DNA of 64,000 nucleotides from Costus lasius (lineage: Eukaryota; Streptophyta; Magnoliopsida; Zingiberales; Costaceae). The notes under the pieces were generated by a model. The model ran no database searches. It worked only from the letters and a program-made list of their open reading frames with translations, and was not told where the DNA came from. Location: assembly GCA_027563935.2 (NCBI GenBank), contig CM050454.1, forward strand, positions 20,085,501-20,149,500. Reading direction: 5' to 3'. Positions 31,479 through 43,733 of the stretch are shown in pieces. The position numbers and the translations under genes were made by a program. Position 1 is the first letter of the stretch. Every line of letters begins with the position of its first letter.

Positions 31479-34400
31479 GCGGTCGAAGGAATACAGATGT
31501 TTCCATTGTGGCCAGCTGGGTCACTGGAAAAAGGACTGTAAAGCGCTCCAAGGAGACAAGAAGGGAAGCATCGCTTCTGGCTCAGGTATTTTTGTGACTG
31601 AGGTCATGATATCTTCTTCTTCTATTTCATGGGTGTTGGACACTGCATGTGGAGTTCACATTTGTTCAAATGTACAGGAACTCAAGAGAAGAAGACAGGT
31701 GGGACAGCATGAGGTGGACCTACGAGTTGGAAACGGGGCACGGGTTGCTGCTGTTGCTGTAGGAGTTTATTACATCTCGTTACCATCTGGACTTGTATTG
31801 GAACTAGACAATTGTTACTTTGTACCAAGCATTACGAAAAATATTATCTCTATTCCTGCTCTTGTCAGGAAAGGATTTTCCTTTGAATGCAATATTTCAA
31901 AGTGTGTTATTTCTTATGATAATATTGTTTATGCTACTGGATCAATTAACAATGGGTTATTCATGTTGGACATGGAATGTTCTGTACAAAATATTGATAA
32001 TAAGAAAGCCAAGTATGCTGATGACAGCACCTTGCTATGGCATAGTCGTTTAGGCCATATTAACAAGAAACGCATTAAGCGGTTGCATGATCATGGACTG
32101 CTGGGATCATTCTCCTATGAGGAGATTGATACATGCAAAGCTTGTTTAATGGGTAAAATGACGAAGGCTCCTTTTCCTCACAAAGGTCAAAGGGCTTCAG
32201 GTTTACTTGACCTTATACACAGTGATGTGTGTGGGCCATTTAGTAAACATGCCAGAGGTGGCTATCTATACTTCATTACCTTTACTGATGATTTCAGTAG
32301 ATACGGGTATGTCTATCTAATGAGACATAAGAGTGAATCTTTTGACAAGTTCAAAGAGTTCAAAAATGAAGTACAGAATCAGCTAGGCCGAAATATCAAG
32401 GCACTTCGCTCAGATCGAGGTGGAGAATACCTAAGTCGAGAGTTTACTGACTATCTGAAGGAGTGTGGGATTATCACACAGCTCACTCCGCCAGGAACAC
32501 CGCAATGGAATGGTGTGTCCGAAAGGAGGAACAGAACCTTATTAGATATGGTTCGTTCTATGATGAGTCAGACTACTCTACCTTACTCCTTTTGGGGATT
32601 TGCACTAGAAACAGCTGCAAAGGTACTAAACCGAGTGCCATCCAAGGCAGTTTTAAAGATGCCATATGAGTTATGGTATGGGAAACAGCCGAGCTTGACG
32701 TTTATCAAGATCTGGGGTTGCGAGGCTTATGTCAAAAAGCTCGCCTCTGGGAAACTAGAGAGCAGATCTGAGAAATGTATCTTTGTCGGTTACCCTAAGG
32801 AAACTAAGGGTTATTATTTCTACGATCCCAAAGAGAACAAGGTATTTGTTGCTCGGACGGCCATCTTTCTTGAGAAGGAATTTCTTCTGCAAGAGGCCAG
32901 TGGGAGAGAAATAAAGCTGGATGAGAATCCAGAGGAAGGACAAAGTAGTCAAGCACAGTTGGATGAGCATGAGCCAGTAGAATAGGTTATTGAACAACCT
33001 GAGGCTCAGATATCACGGGAACCGCGAAGATCGGGAAGGATCCGTCGACAGCCTGAGCGCTATGACGGAGTCTACATCATTGATCATGATGAACCCCTCA
33101 CTTATGCGGATGCGGTCAGTGGACCGGAATCAGCGAGATGGCTTGAAGCTATGCGAGCCGAGATGGACTCCATGTCAGATAACCAAGTCTGGGATTTGGT
33201 TGATCCGCCTCCGGGAGTAATCCCTATAGGCTGTAAATGGATCTTCAAGAAGAAGATTGACATGGATGGTAACGTGGTTACCTATAAAGGCAGGCTAGTT
33301 GCGAAAGGTTTCAAACAAATCTACGGGATAGATTATGATGAAACTTTCTCTCCTGTAGCCATGTTCAAGTCTATTCGGATTATTCTTGCGATAGCAGCAT
33401 ATTATGATTATGAGATCTGGCAGATGGATGTGAAGACCGCTTTCCTTAATGGAAATCTGGATGAGGATGTGTATATGACACAACCTGAAGGTTTCACTAA
33501 TCCATCAGATCGTCATAAAATATGCAAGTTAAAGAAGTCCATTTATGGACTTAAGCAAGCATCTAGGAGCTGGAATATTCGTTTTGATGAATCAATCTGT
33601 AAATTTGGTTTCATCAAGAATGAAGATGACCCGTGTGTGTATATGAGGTTTAGTGGGAGCGTGATTACTTTCCTAGTCCTCTACGTCGATGATATCTTAA
33701 TCATTGGAAACGATATTCCTGAACTACATGCGGTTAAAGCATGGTTAAGAAAATGTTTCCAGATGAAAGATCTAGGAGAAGCAGCCTATGTGTTAGGTGT
33801 GAAGATCTACAGAGATAGATCTAAGAGGCTTCTCGGGCTGTGCCAGAGTACTTACATCGATAAAGTCCTGGAGAGATTTCATTTAGAGAATTCTAAAAGA
33901 GGATATCTTCCAGTCAGACATGGTCTGAATCTTTCAAAGAGTCAGTGTCCACAAACACAAACTGAGAAAGATGAAATGGACAAAACGCCTTATGCTTCGG
34001 CTATTGGGTCCATTATGTATGCGATGTTGTGTACTCGCCCAGACGTCGCTTACGGGTTAAGCGTGACCAGTCGATTCCAAAGTAATCCAGGTCAGGCACA
34101 CTGGATTGCAGTCAAGAACATTTTGAAATATCTTCGGAGGACCAAAGATATGTTCTTGGTGTATGGTGGTCAGGAAGAACTCAGTATTGAAGGATATACT
34201 GACGCTTCGTTCCAATCTGACCAGGATGATTTCCGATCGCAATCAGGCTATGTTTTTAGCTTGAATGGAGGTGCGGTGGTGTGGAAAAGTTTCAAACAAT
34301 CTATCGTTGCTGATTCCACAACAGAAGCCGAGTATGTTGCAGCCTCGGAAGCATCCAAGGAGGCAGTGTGGATTCGTAAGTTCGTTCAGGAACTTGGTGT

Positions 34401-34665
34401 TGTTCCTTCGAGTGCAGATCTTTTGGTTATCTTTTGTGATAACACTGGAGCAATAGCACAAGCAAAGGAACCACGGTCGCACCAGAAGTCCAAGCACATA
34501 CAGAGACGGTTTCACTTGATCCGGGAGATCATTGATCGAGGCGAGATCAAAGTCTGCAAGGTTCATACAGATGACAATCTGGCTGACCCGCTTACAAAGC
34601 CTCTGGCGCAGCAGAAGCATGAGAAGCACTATAATAATATGGGTTTGAGATTTCTCAACCATTAG
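31479..34665 (+). pseudogene. Element B pol (protease-integrase-RT-RNase H), one stop
   Basis: The same frame from the zinc knuckle to TAG 34663-34665, interrupted only by TAG at 32983-32985. Protease near 31627 has WVLDTACGVHIC, where DTG or DSG is usual. GAG-pre-integrase has WHSRLGHINKKRI and CKACLMGK (32038-32160). The integrase core acidic residues are in IHSDVCGPF, SDRGGEYLS and NGVSERRNRTLLD. RT (from 33186) has [20 protein letters not shown] and the catalytic YVDD (33682-33693). RNase H ends with ADSTTEAEYVAASEA and LADPLTKPL. Protease, integrase, RT, RNase H is the copia order. Everything but the stop, the gag frameshift and the DTA triplet looks functional. Confidence 0.95.
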
Positions 34666-34674
34666 ATTAAGTGC

Positions 34675-34685
34675 AAGTGGGAGAT
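34675..34685 (+). promoter_or_regulatory. Element B polypurine tract
   Basis: AAGTGGGAGAT directly precedes the 3' LTR. Confidence 0.95.
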
Positions 34686-36381
34686 TGTTGGGGTATGCCC
34701 TTAAGGCTAATGTTTGAGGCCTTGGGATTATATCAGTATCATGTATAAACTCTTATGTTTATAAAGGCAATGGTTGTTATTCAGGTTGTTACATTATCTG
34801 CTGCAATAAGTGTACTTCTGAATAATGTCTCAATGCTGTTCAGCTTGGCTGACATGCAGTATTGTCCTTAGTCGAGATATCTTGGTGAACATGAGACAGC
34901 CTTGATATGATTGAGACTAATATGTGTTCTAATCTTATAGGATGCTTCGAGCATGGAATAAGATGTAGACTCATGGGTACATTGGATGTACTGGACAGAC
35001 CCTACTAGGATATTCAATTGCTTGTCACAATGTGAATAATCCTTGTATGCGAACAAGTGGCATATTTCCTCTGACTTGAGATCACTTGTGTTTCTAAATG
35101 ATGATTGGCATTGTTTTGAGGTAGTTCAATATCATTTGAAACATAATGGTTATAGACTATCTTGGATAATGATCATGAGTCAGGTTAGGACACTAGTGAT
35201 AGATAAAGGATTGCAGTCTCCTTGTTTAGGAGAGTGATGTTCTAAAGGGGCCCCCCCCTGGATGAGATGATTGAGAAAGTGTATGGCCATACCCAGATGA
35301 CTATGTTCATCTGATCTAATCATGCTCATCATATTGGAGTCACAGGCTTGACACGCTTGTCCAATAAGAACATCCAGTGGCAAAGGAAACATGTATGCCT
35401 AGTGAAGTGGATTCACACTTGTGCTGTGGTTTGGGTGTAGTCTTGGAAGACTCTTACCTTTATATCGGGAGACAGTGATGTGTTGCTAGATACCCCTCAC
35501 TAATCGTGATAACGTAAGTTATCGTTACCGACATTTAAAGGAAACCCTTAGGGTCGCACAATTTGATGATATGGCTTACTCATGTCAGATCGTGTGGACT
35601 GAATTGTTTCGGTTCATTTTAAAGAGATTTAAACTCTGATTGTAAGTGAGATTTGGTCTGATCATGTTTGATTGATTAGGGCTTGAGATCGGTAAGCTTC
35701 GATCGAGAGAAGTGATGCTGGATTGGTGAGATCAAGAGCATCGAGAGATCAACGGTTAGATCTTGAACCTTTGGGTTTAATGAGATCTAGATCAAAGGCT
35801 TGGCTTAATTGGTCATTGAACCAAATGTCATTGAACCGGCTCATGTGTGAGCGCTTGGTTCAAATGAAAGAGATGAGCATTCGGTTCACTTGGGTGAACG
35901 TGTGAACGCATAAGCATTGAGGGCTTTCTATATTTGGAAATTCGGTTTTCCAATTTGAAAGTAACGCCCCACGTTTGTGTGGAACGCCTCTTGCTCTCGT
36001 TCTCTTCTCCTTTCGACGACACTCTCGTAAGAAAAAAGGAGGTTAACGCCTTGGAGAAAATTCAGCCAAGCAAGAGTTCATCTCTCAATTCCCTTCAAGC
36101 GATCAAGGAGACTTGAAGGTCTTTGCTAGCACAAAGAACATCAAGGAGAAGCCATCTCTCTTCTTGTGTGCGGCACCTTTGGAGGAGAGCCCTTTCGATC
36201 TCTGCTTCCAAGACGCCATCCATCAAATGGCATTGGTATGAATCTTTCGATCTTTACAAGGTTTTAAAGTTGATCATATGAATATATCACATGCGATCCT
36301 TATGAAACCCTAATTCCGCTGCCAAAAATTTTTACATGCGTCACTTTAGGGTTTCGCCCCCCCTCTTGAAGGGGACTTTCA
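34686..36381 (+). repeat. Element B 3' LTR
   Basis: Matches 27246-28940 with 8 substitutions and one extra C in the run near 35250. It ends at the second GGGAG. Confidence 0.97.
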
Positions 36382-37496
36382 GGGAGCTAGCCATAGCAAG
36401 CACCGACGTCGAGTCTCGTGGCATGGTGGCACTTGAGCAATGCAATGGGCAGACGACTGTAGTTGGTTAAACCTAGATTGGGCATATTTTTTTTAAAAAT
36501 AAACCAATCCCAATCATGAGGCTAAGTTGGAGTATGATTTGGTTTGTTTCAATAGATTGGGTGATCCAATTTCAAATCTGACCAAAGATTGGTCTTTGGA
36601 CCTGTTTGACTCACTTTTAGTCGAGTCTCCATTAGTTCAGATACTTATTAGAAAGGTTACAAAATTTATTATCTAAGGGTACCAATATTGCTTTATAATA
36701 GTTTGTATATATTTTGTAATTTAGGATTTTTGTCTTGGTTTGGGTTGGTTTAGTGCTAATATGGCCAATTCAGCATAAATTTTATCTGATTTAGTGAGTT
36801 TTAGGTTTGGTTCAGTTGATCTAAGATCGGTTCCCTTTTAAAGGAATGTTCTATTTCATTATGGGCTTAGTTTGCATGTTAGACATCAGTTTAATTGTGT
36901 TTATGTATAAATATATAATGCAGATCAATTGGTTCACTTATTTGACTTTGATTAATTGATAATTAGACTAATTAGATTAATTAGCATCTAAAGAGGAAAA
37001 ACCTCAAACCAAATTTCTACAGAAAAGGTTTGCTATGCTTTATTTTAGTTGACTTAGTATAGTATCTTGTGCATGGATAATATTTGCTTACTTACATGGT
37101 TTACTTATTAGTTTCAAGAATTTTGTAGTTGTTGCATACACTTCAAGCATGACACATTTAGATTTATTAGCATGCACATTATGGATAGTACATAGTCTTA
37201 TTGTACTTGTATGTTACTACAATTGAGCATACCCAGTTTTATGCCTGGGGATTAGTATCCACATTGTGGACAATTAGGGATCTTAGATTTTGTATGCATT
37301 GAGATTCATGACACATAGGAGAGCATGTGATCACCATGTAGGTTGTGTGGTTCACCACCCTATAGTACAAAAGTAGGGGTGATGACCCTAGTGCCAGGAA
37401 GTTTCTCATATTTATGTTCATGCTTAATATAAGTTCTATGTTTAACATCAATTATACATATATAGTTTTAAGTTAAACTATTTATAGCTTTCCATG

Positions 37497-37593
37497 TAGT
37501 TTATAGTTTACAATTTTATAGTATAGTTGTTGTTCATTATCTTTCAATTTAGTTTATAGTTTACAGTTTTATAGTATAGTTGTTGTTCATTAT
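37497..37593. repeat. 44-bp direct duplication
   Basis: Copies at 37497-37540 and 37550-37593 differ at one base and are 53 bp apart start to start. Confidence 0.85.
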
Positions 37594-38068
37594 TTGTTCA
37601 TATCATTGGTCTTCCCTCCTTTGGATCTAAGGGGCTAGCCATTCTTCTTGGAGAGGCTTATTTGGTAATATTTGTTGACCTTCAAGGGTTCTATAATCGT
37701 AATGTCTTATATGTGCGATCGTATGGATTTGATCCAACAGCATTTGGCTAAGCGCCACACCCGAGATGATGATGATGACGATCCATTCGGTAGCGATTGA
37801 GATCGTTATTTGATATATTTTATATCATTCCATTTCGATGGGTTTGTATTAAGTATGTGTGTGTTGAACTAATTTTTATGCATAAATTTGTCCTTATACT
37901 TGTGATGGGCTGTGTGTAACTTGAATATCTGTTATTTGGGTGACATGAGTTTATTCTCTCTCTCATATTGTGTTTAAGAAGTAGTTTGTGTAATTGATTT
38001 GATGACTTAAAAATTTTTGTAATTACATACAGGATGAAATCTTTTGAGTGAAATTAGTTCTGATATGG

Positions 38069-38158
38069 ATATAATTTATATATGAAGTATTCTTGTATTC
38101 TTGTGATACAAGCTGAATATAATTTATATATGAAGTATTCTTGTATTCTTGTGATACA
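38069..38158. repeat. 42-bp direct duplication
   Basis: Copies at 38069-38110 and 38117-38158 are identical and 48 bp apart start to start. Confidence 0.9.
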
Positions 38159-38689
38159 GGTTGAATGGTATTTACTTGAGTTTAATTTTTCTAATTTTTA
38201 CTTAATAGAGAAATTTTTATGAAAAGATATTGGATGATACTTGTAAGGAGAGATTTGTTCCAACTCTTATAGTCTAATGAACTGAAGTCATGAGTTATAT
38301 TATGCCACAAGCAAGAATATTTTAAATCTATTTCGATCAAGTGACAAGGGGAAATTTATGAAATATATTTAACTCTTATGCAGAAAGATTGATAATAATT
38401 TAAGTACCATACCCTTGGTTGGCTCTTTCAAAATAAAAAAAGAAACAGAAAAGAGTAAAAACAAGGAAAAAAAGGAGGGAGAGCTGGAGGTCAAGTGTAT
38501 AACTCCGCCGACTTTTTATGATTATGGTCATGAGTTATATTATACTACCATATAATATATTATACTACCATATAATATACTTTAAATAATGTTACAGTGC
38601 TAATAAGAAAAGGGCCTATAACCGTTTAAACACCAATTAACTCTAAAAGTATCTCTGCACAGGAATATCACCAAGGATCTGTAAGTGGG

Positions 38690-40663
38690 AATTTTGCTTG
38701 AAAAGTAAATTTAGATTTATTAGATGAAAATATTAAAATATTCAGCAAGTTAAATTTGAATGCAAGTATAAGAGCTATAGAATTTTATCTATCTTGTACT
38801 GTAACATTTTGTGAATTTATTCCTAACAGGTTAATTCATAAATTTCATAGTTTTGAAAAAAATCATTACATAGATTTCAGATTACATATATGTTAAGGTA
38901 GAACAAGCAAAAATCATTCAATATTTACATTCTCCTTACACATATTTTTGTTTTGCTTGAGAACAAGCAAAGGTTTGAGCCTTTTGTATTTTGATAACCC
39001 AATAAGTCATGGTGAATTTCATATATATATATAATACCTTTTTGGATAACATTTTATGTACTTTTGCTTATTTTTGAATTAAAATAGGTCATTGATTCAG
39101 AATCTACGCATTCTCATGTTTTTCAATTTTCAGGTAAAATTTGCATATTTTTTATGGATATTTGAGCTGAATGAAATAAGGGCTAAAGTTGGAGAAAATT
39201 TAGAGCTCAAATAGATCAAAAAAGGGCAATTTTAGGAGTTGACTCGTGATCACAGGGTTGTGACAAGTTGAACTGTGCCTGTCACACCCCTGTGATTCTA
39301 ATAATTTGGAGAAAATCATGTGAAGCAACTACATTTCCTAGTCTTTACTTGAACTTGATTTTTTGAGTTCCAATCATGGAATCCACAGTCCAATTGACTA
39401 AATCAGAAGTGGGGAATAAATTATAAGAGGAAGGAGAGGATCAATTCAAGGTATCACATGCTTATGTGGAGAATCGAGGGAGAAATCACCGCCAACACTA
39501 CAAGGGTTTGAGTTATTTCCGAGAGGTATACTGAGCATCTCTAGCAATGATATTTGGGGGAAATTTGCGGCCAAGGGGGGAGAGGACACATGCAAAATTT
39601 TAGAATGAAAGAAGTTCAGGATCGGGAGAAATCGACGATGGAAGGATGCAACTCTTGAAGAAGGTGCAGCAAACTATAGCAGCCTAGGTAGATCTTTTTA
39701 GAATCATAATACTGTGACTAGTTGAATTATAGCCGTCACACCCGTGTGCCGACAGTGAATTTGAACTAAAATTTTTTATTTTATTTTTATTTCACATTCC
39801 TAGTTTGTAAAAACTATTTCTTATGACTTATTGATGTGAATTCATGTCCCTTGTAGCGTAATAATTTTTTCAAGATTAATGGAGTAACCCTCTGATTTAT
39901 TTAATTACTTTTTAATATTGTCATTTATTTGAGTAATGTTAATTCAATTTAAGTAATTCATTGCCCTTGTAATTATTTAGATTTAGATTATTGCATATCT
40001 TGGGGTAACAAGGACCGAGAGGTAACTTACAATCCCAGAACTCTTTAACTAGATCTATAGAGTTAGACTATGTGAGTAGCTAAATCTTAGTGACCTAGTT
40101 ATTGAAATTAATTCTACATATGATAAATCTAGTTTTCATAATTACTTTGTTTTAGACAAAATAGTTGCATTGAGAAGTGAATTATATTATTAGAAACCCG
40201 TAGGTTGAACTTGTGATTTAACCTACAAGAGTACTTTAATATCACTTGAGAGAATAACCTATGAATTAAACCATAGGAGTGAACCTTAATTTATTAGGGA
40301 CTAAAAATAAATTACCATAGAGTTTAAAAACTAGAGCAATAAGTCACGAGAGTGATGGTTGGTTTGGTATGAGTTGGGCATCTGAGAGGTGGTAACTCTA
40401 TCTTAGGGTAATTTCTCTTTAACAGAACTTAAGCAAATAACATGGATACCTAATACATTTTTGTGATAAAAAATCCGTGTGGTGAAACCTAGTCCAAAAT
40501 TTTTCCTTGTGAATTCCGTCAATGAATCATTCATTTAATTTCATCTTAGAAATATCAATTTGCTTAGCTAGTGAGAAAATAATTATTTAGTACTTAACAC
40601 ATAGGTCTCTGTGGGATCGATAATTTTTTATTACTTTGATGTATCCGTGCACTTACGGACACA
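38690..40663 (+). mobile_element. Element J: 3' end and 3' LTR of a tRNA-Asp-type element
   Basis: GCTTGAGAACAAGC and 'aggtttgagcctttt' (38956-38985) match the conserved sequence just inside the 3' LTR of F. The LTR then runs from TGATAACCC (38992) to 'gtgcacttacggacaca' (40663), the sense version of the 'tgtgtccgcaagtgcac' end of F. Sense is plus. The LTR is about 1670 bp, far diverged from F, with its own GTGACA/TGTCAC-type inverted words near 39250-39290. The 5' part of the element is not recognisable, and no target duplication was found. Confidence 0.65.
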
Positions 40664-41084
40664 TTAGTAACCCTAACACTAAGTCCATGCCAAGGTCATG
40701 CTAAGGGCCTTGAGGGAATTGGTAGTGGTGTGCATATGCTTGTGTTAGAAGGGCAGGGCTTTCCAAGCTAACACTTGCCACAATGATAAATGACATGTTC
40801 CATGTTTATATGCAGCGATGGCCAAAAGAACCGTTCTTTGGCTAGCTTGAACATCTTATCATCCCCATAGTGTCCCTCAACATAATCGGCATGTAGCTCA
40901 TGTAGCAAGTGCCCCCTAAAGAAAAAGACCTAGGGATACACAAATGATTCCCGTAGAAAAGAAGACCATCATGGAGATGGTAGGGCAAGTTCGATGGCCT
41001 GGACTTGACAAGCATCGCATACATGATGCCAATATCTGGACAGCTAGCATACCCATCCTTAATGTGGTCGAAGGCAGGGACTTG
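40664..41084 (-). pseudogene. Element H (gypsy) integrase part
   Basis: Minus strand: AFDHIKDGYASCPDIGIMYAM, then HLHDGLLFYGNHLCIPRSFS, which is the region between RNase H and the zinc-binding domain of gypsy integrases (usual form: 'GYLFKGNRLCIPR'). It is cut at ACTTG (41080-41084) by insertion of F; the upstream pol sequence resumes at 50309. Confidence 0.8.
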
Positions 41085-42780
41085 TTTCGTGTCCGCAAGT
41101 GCACAGATACTTCGAAGTAATAAAAGGATATCGAACCATAGAGACCTATATGTTAAGTACTGAATAATTATTTTCTCACTAGCTAAGTAAACCGAATACG
41201 ATATAAGCAAATGATCGGAAAGTATACGAAGAGTCAAAGAGAAAAGCCGGGACTAGGGTTTCATCCACCTTAATTTCTATGACTAGAAGGAAATAAGCGC
41301 ATCATCAGTCCACTCTTATTATGATAAAGATATAATTTACTTTATAAAGAAATCATCTCGCTTTCGCACAGACAATTTACAAAGAATCAATCCTCACTTT
41401 CGCACAAGATTAATTCAATGCTAAAAATAAGTAAATCATTGACAAAGAAATCAAAGATCACTTTCATGCATCCAATCTCTATGTCAATCATCTTAAGTGA
41501 AAACTAAATACTTTCATACTTTAGTTTCATAGGTTCTACTTAAGGTTCTCCAATGATCCGATACTTAATTTCTTACAATATCTTCATGTTTAATTCAATA
41601 ATTCTTCCTAGATCAGATTATCTACAAGGAAATAAACTTCTAAAATCTAGAAATAAGAACAAACCTTATTTCTTACGATGAGTTCCTAAATCTCAATTTT
41701 AGGGTTCCAAGTTCTCGTAAGTCACTTTTCAGTCCATATGGCAAAAACTCCAATACATGCTGAAAAAATGAAATTAGAAAAAATTAAAGGTAATCATCAC
41801 ATAAGTAGAATTATCATAACAAAAGTTCCCTGACGAATCAAGGATCATCTAGTCATTATGAAACTAAGGGGATTATATCCTCTATCCCAAAAGAAAGTTA
41901 CGCTACCATGGAGTTAAAAATACAATAGAAATGCTACAGTAATGCTACAGTAAAATCACAAAACACTATTCCACCCGAAACTTCTTTCTTTGATTTCTCC
42001 CTCGATTGAACTCCTTTCGATCTAAAATTTTTGGTGTATCCTCTCCTCCTATGGACGAAGCTTTTCTGTAAATTTCGCGGCCTGAGGTGGCCTCTACGCC
42101 TCTCGGCGAGAGGCCGAGCCCTAGGGATGCCCTTCTCGATTTCTCTCCCGATTGGTGATGAAATTGGAACCTTCTTGTCCTCAATCTTCTCCTCCTCTTA
42201 TAGAACGATCCCCTTTTTATGGATTTTGAAATCGTGCCTCAGATCTTTCTAATTTGGCTTAAAAAAAAAAAATTAGATTTTAGAGGCAGTGGAAGACTTG
42301 TTTAAAAATATAATTACGACTCGTAATTTTGATTACGACACTATCGTAATTTAGTTATGTGAATTCTGGGTCAAAAATTACAGCTTGTAAAAATAATTAT
42401 GGCAATGTCGTATTTTCTTCTGTGTATTTCTAGGCAGAAATTATGGCCTGTGGAAAATATTACAGCAGTGGTGTAATCTGGGCAGAAAATTACACCCATA
42501 AAATTAATTACTGCAGGGGTGTAATTTTTTGACTATCTCCGATTTGCATGAAAATTGACAGGCAGCTTCGTCTCGACATCTAGAATTCATTCTTGCACTC
42601 AGATCTCTCAAAATCCATCAAAATTAGGCACTTTTTACCTGAAAATTATCAAAAATGAGAAAAGGTGTAGATTCTGCAATATTTGATAAATAAGGCTTAA
42701 AAGCAAGCAAAAGAGCATGAATATGACACAAAAAGACCAATCAAATGACATAAAATATACTATGAATTTTTGTGTCATCA
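41085..42780 (-). repeat. Element F 3' LTR
   Basis: Aligned with 48498-50308 but shorter by about 115 bp, mostly because a segment equivalent to 49340-49460 is missing. Many point differences show an old insertion. The CT-rich frames at 41966-42252 match noncoding parts of the other LTRs. Confidence 0.85.
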
Positions 42781-43733
42781 AATACATAAGGCTCAAACTT
42801 TGCTTGTCCTCAAGCAAATGAATAGAATAAAGAACAATGCAACGTATGTAAAATTTGCACTTTTATGAAAAATAAGTTTCTAAAATATAATCACTCATGA
42901 AATATTCCATCAATTGTTACACAAAATTTCAGATAAATACACTATCCTCTGAATTTAATCTTTAAGATTCACAACTTTGATCAAATAAAATTTCGCAACT
43001 CGCATAATAAATAAAATCTCAGTCTCATGAATTCACCCAAGTTTCAGTTTAAATCTATCATACTTTTGTTTATAGGAATATGATTTTCAAAATCTTTTTC
43101 CACTCAAAATCTCTCTCTCTCTTTTTTTTTTGATGGCATGCACCCACATAGATATACACTTTTTATTTGGACTTCAACTCTTATCTTCGGTACTACTGCC
43201 AATTTTACGTAGTGCCAAGTAGAGGAGTCATTTTCTTTTTTTCTCTCTCTCTTTTTTTTTTATAGACTTCAACCCATATATTTGGTACCACTACCAATTT
43301 TACACAGTGCCAAGTAGGGGAGTCTCTCTCTCTCTCTCTCTCTCTTTTTCTCTCTTTTTGGATCTTGGATTCTTTCTTCCTAATAAATAGTAAGATAAAC
43401 TAAACATCAACTAGGTTAATCAAGTGACATCAATTCAAAAATTACACTCGTATGCTCATTTTATTCAAGAAAGATGTTTCACTCTTAAATTGCATTCATC
43501 AAATAACATACCTACCCAAAACCTTATGCATCAATCAATGAAGGATTTCAATAAGTAGATATATATTGAAGAAATAAATTCAACATAATTGGTATATCTC
43601 CATTCACAAGCATTAATAGACATTCATCACCATAGCAAAAATGAATATATTATCATAGCAATGCATTCATCCAAATTCCAAAAAAATTAAATCACATATC
43701 ATCATAGAAATATCCACCCTTCTAGGAAAAATA
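42781..43733 (-). other. Element F noncoding tail, part 1
   Basis: Next to the 3' LTR is GCTTGAGGACAAGC (minus, about 42802-42815), a small hairpin common near the 3' end of plant gypsy elements and shared with J. Then AT-rich sequence, with a duplicated ~91-bp block (43185-43231 and 43276-43324 share 'ccaattttac..agtgccaagtag') and TC runs (43322-43345). Confidence 0.6.

Larger units (their letters stand above)
27246..36381 (+). mobile_element. Element B: young, nearly intact Ty1/copia retrotransposon
   Basis: This 9136-bp element has LTRs of 1695 and 1696 bp (TGTTGGGG..CTTTCA) and target duplication GGGAG (27241-27245 and 36382-36386). PBS, a 1.8-kb leader, gag, pol and polypurine tract are in order. 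The LTRs differ by 8 substitutions and one indel in a C run, about 0.5%, so insertion is recent. Gag-pol is related to that of element A but the LTRs are not. Two defects remain: a +1 frameshift at the gag-pol boundary and one in-frame TAG in pol. The gag ATG is also missing. Confidence 0.97.
36387..38689. other. AT-rich spacer with short tandem duplications
   Basis: No gene is recognised. It continues the pre-insertion sequence interrupted by element B. It holds tandem duplications at 37497-37593 and 38069-38158. A small patch near 37740-37790 could encode R-H-T-R followed by an aspartate run, but no longer frame supports a gene. Confidence 0.5.
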
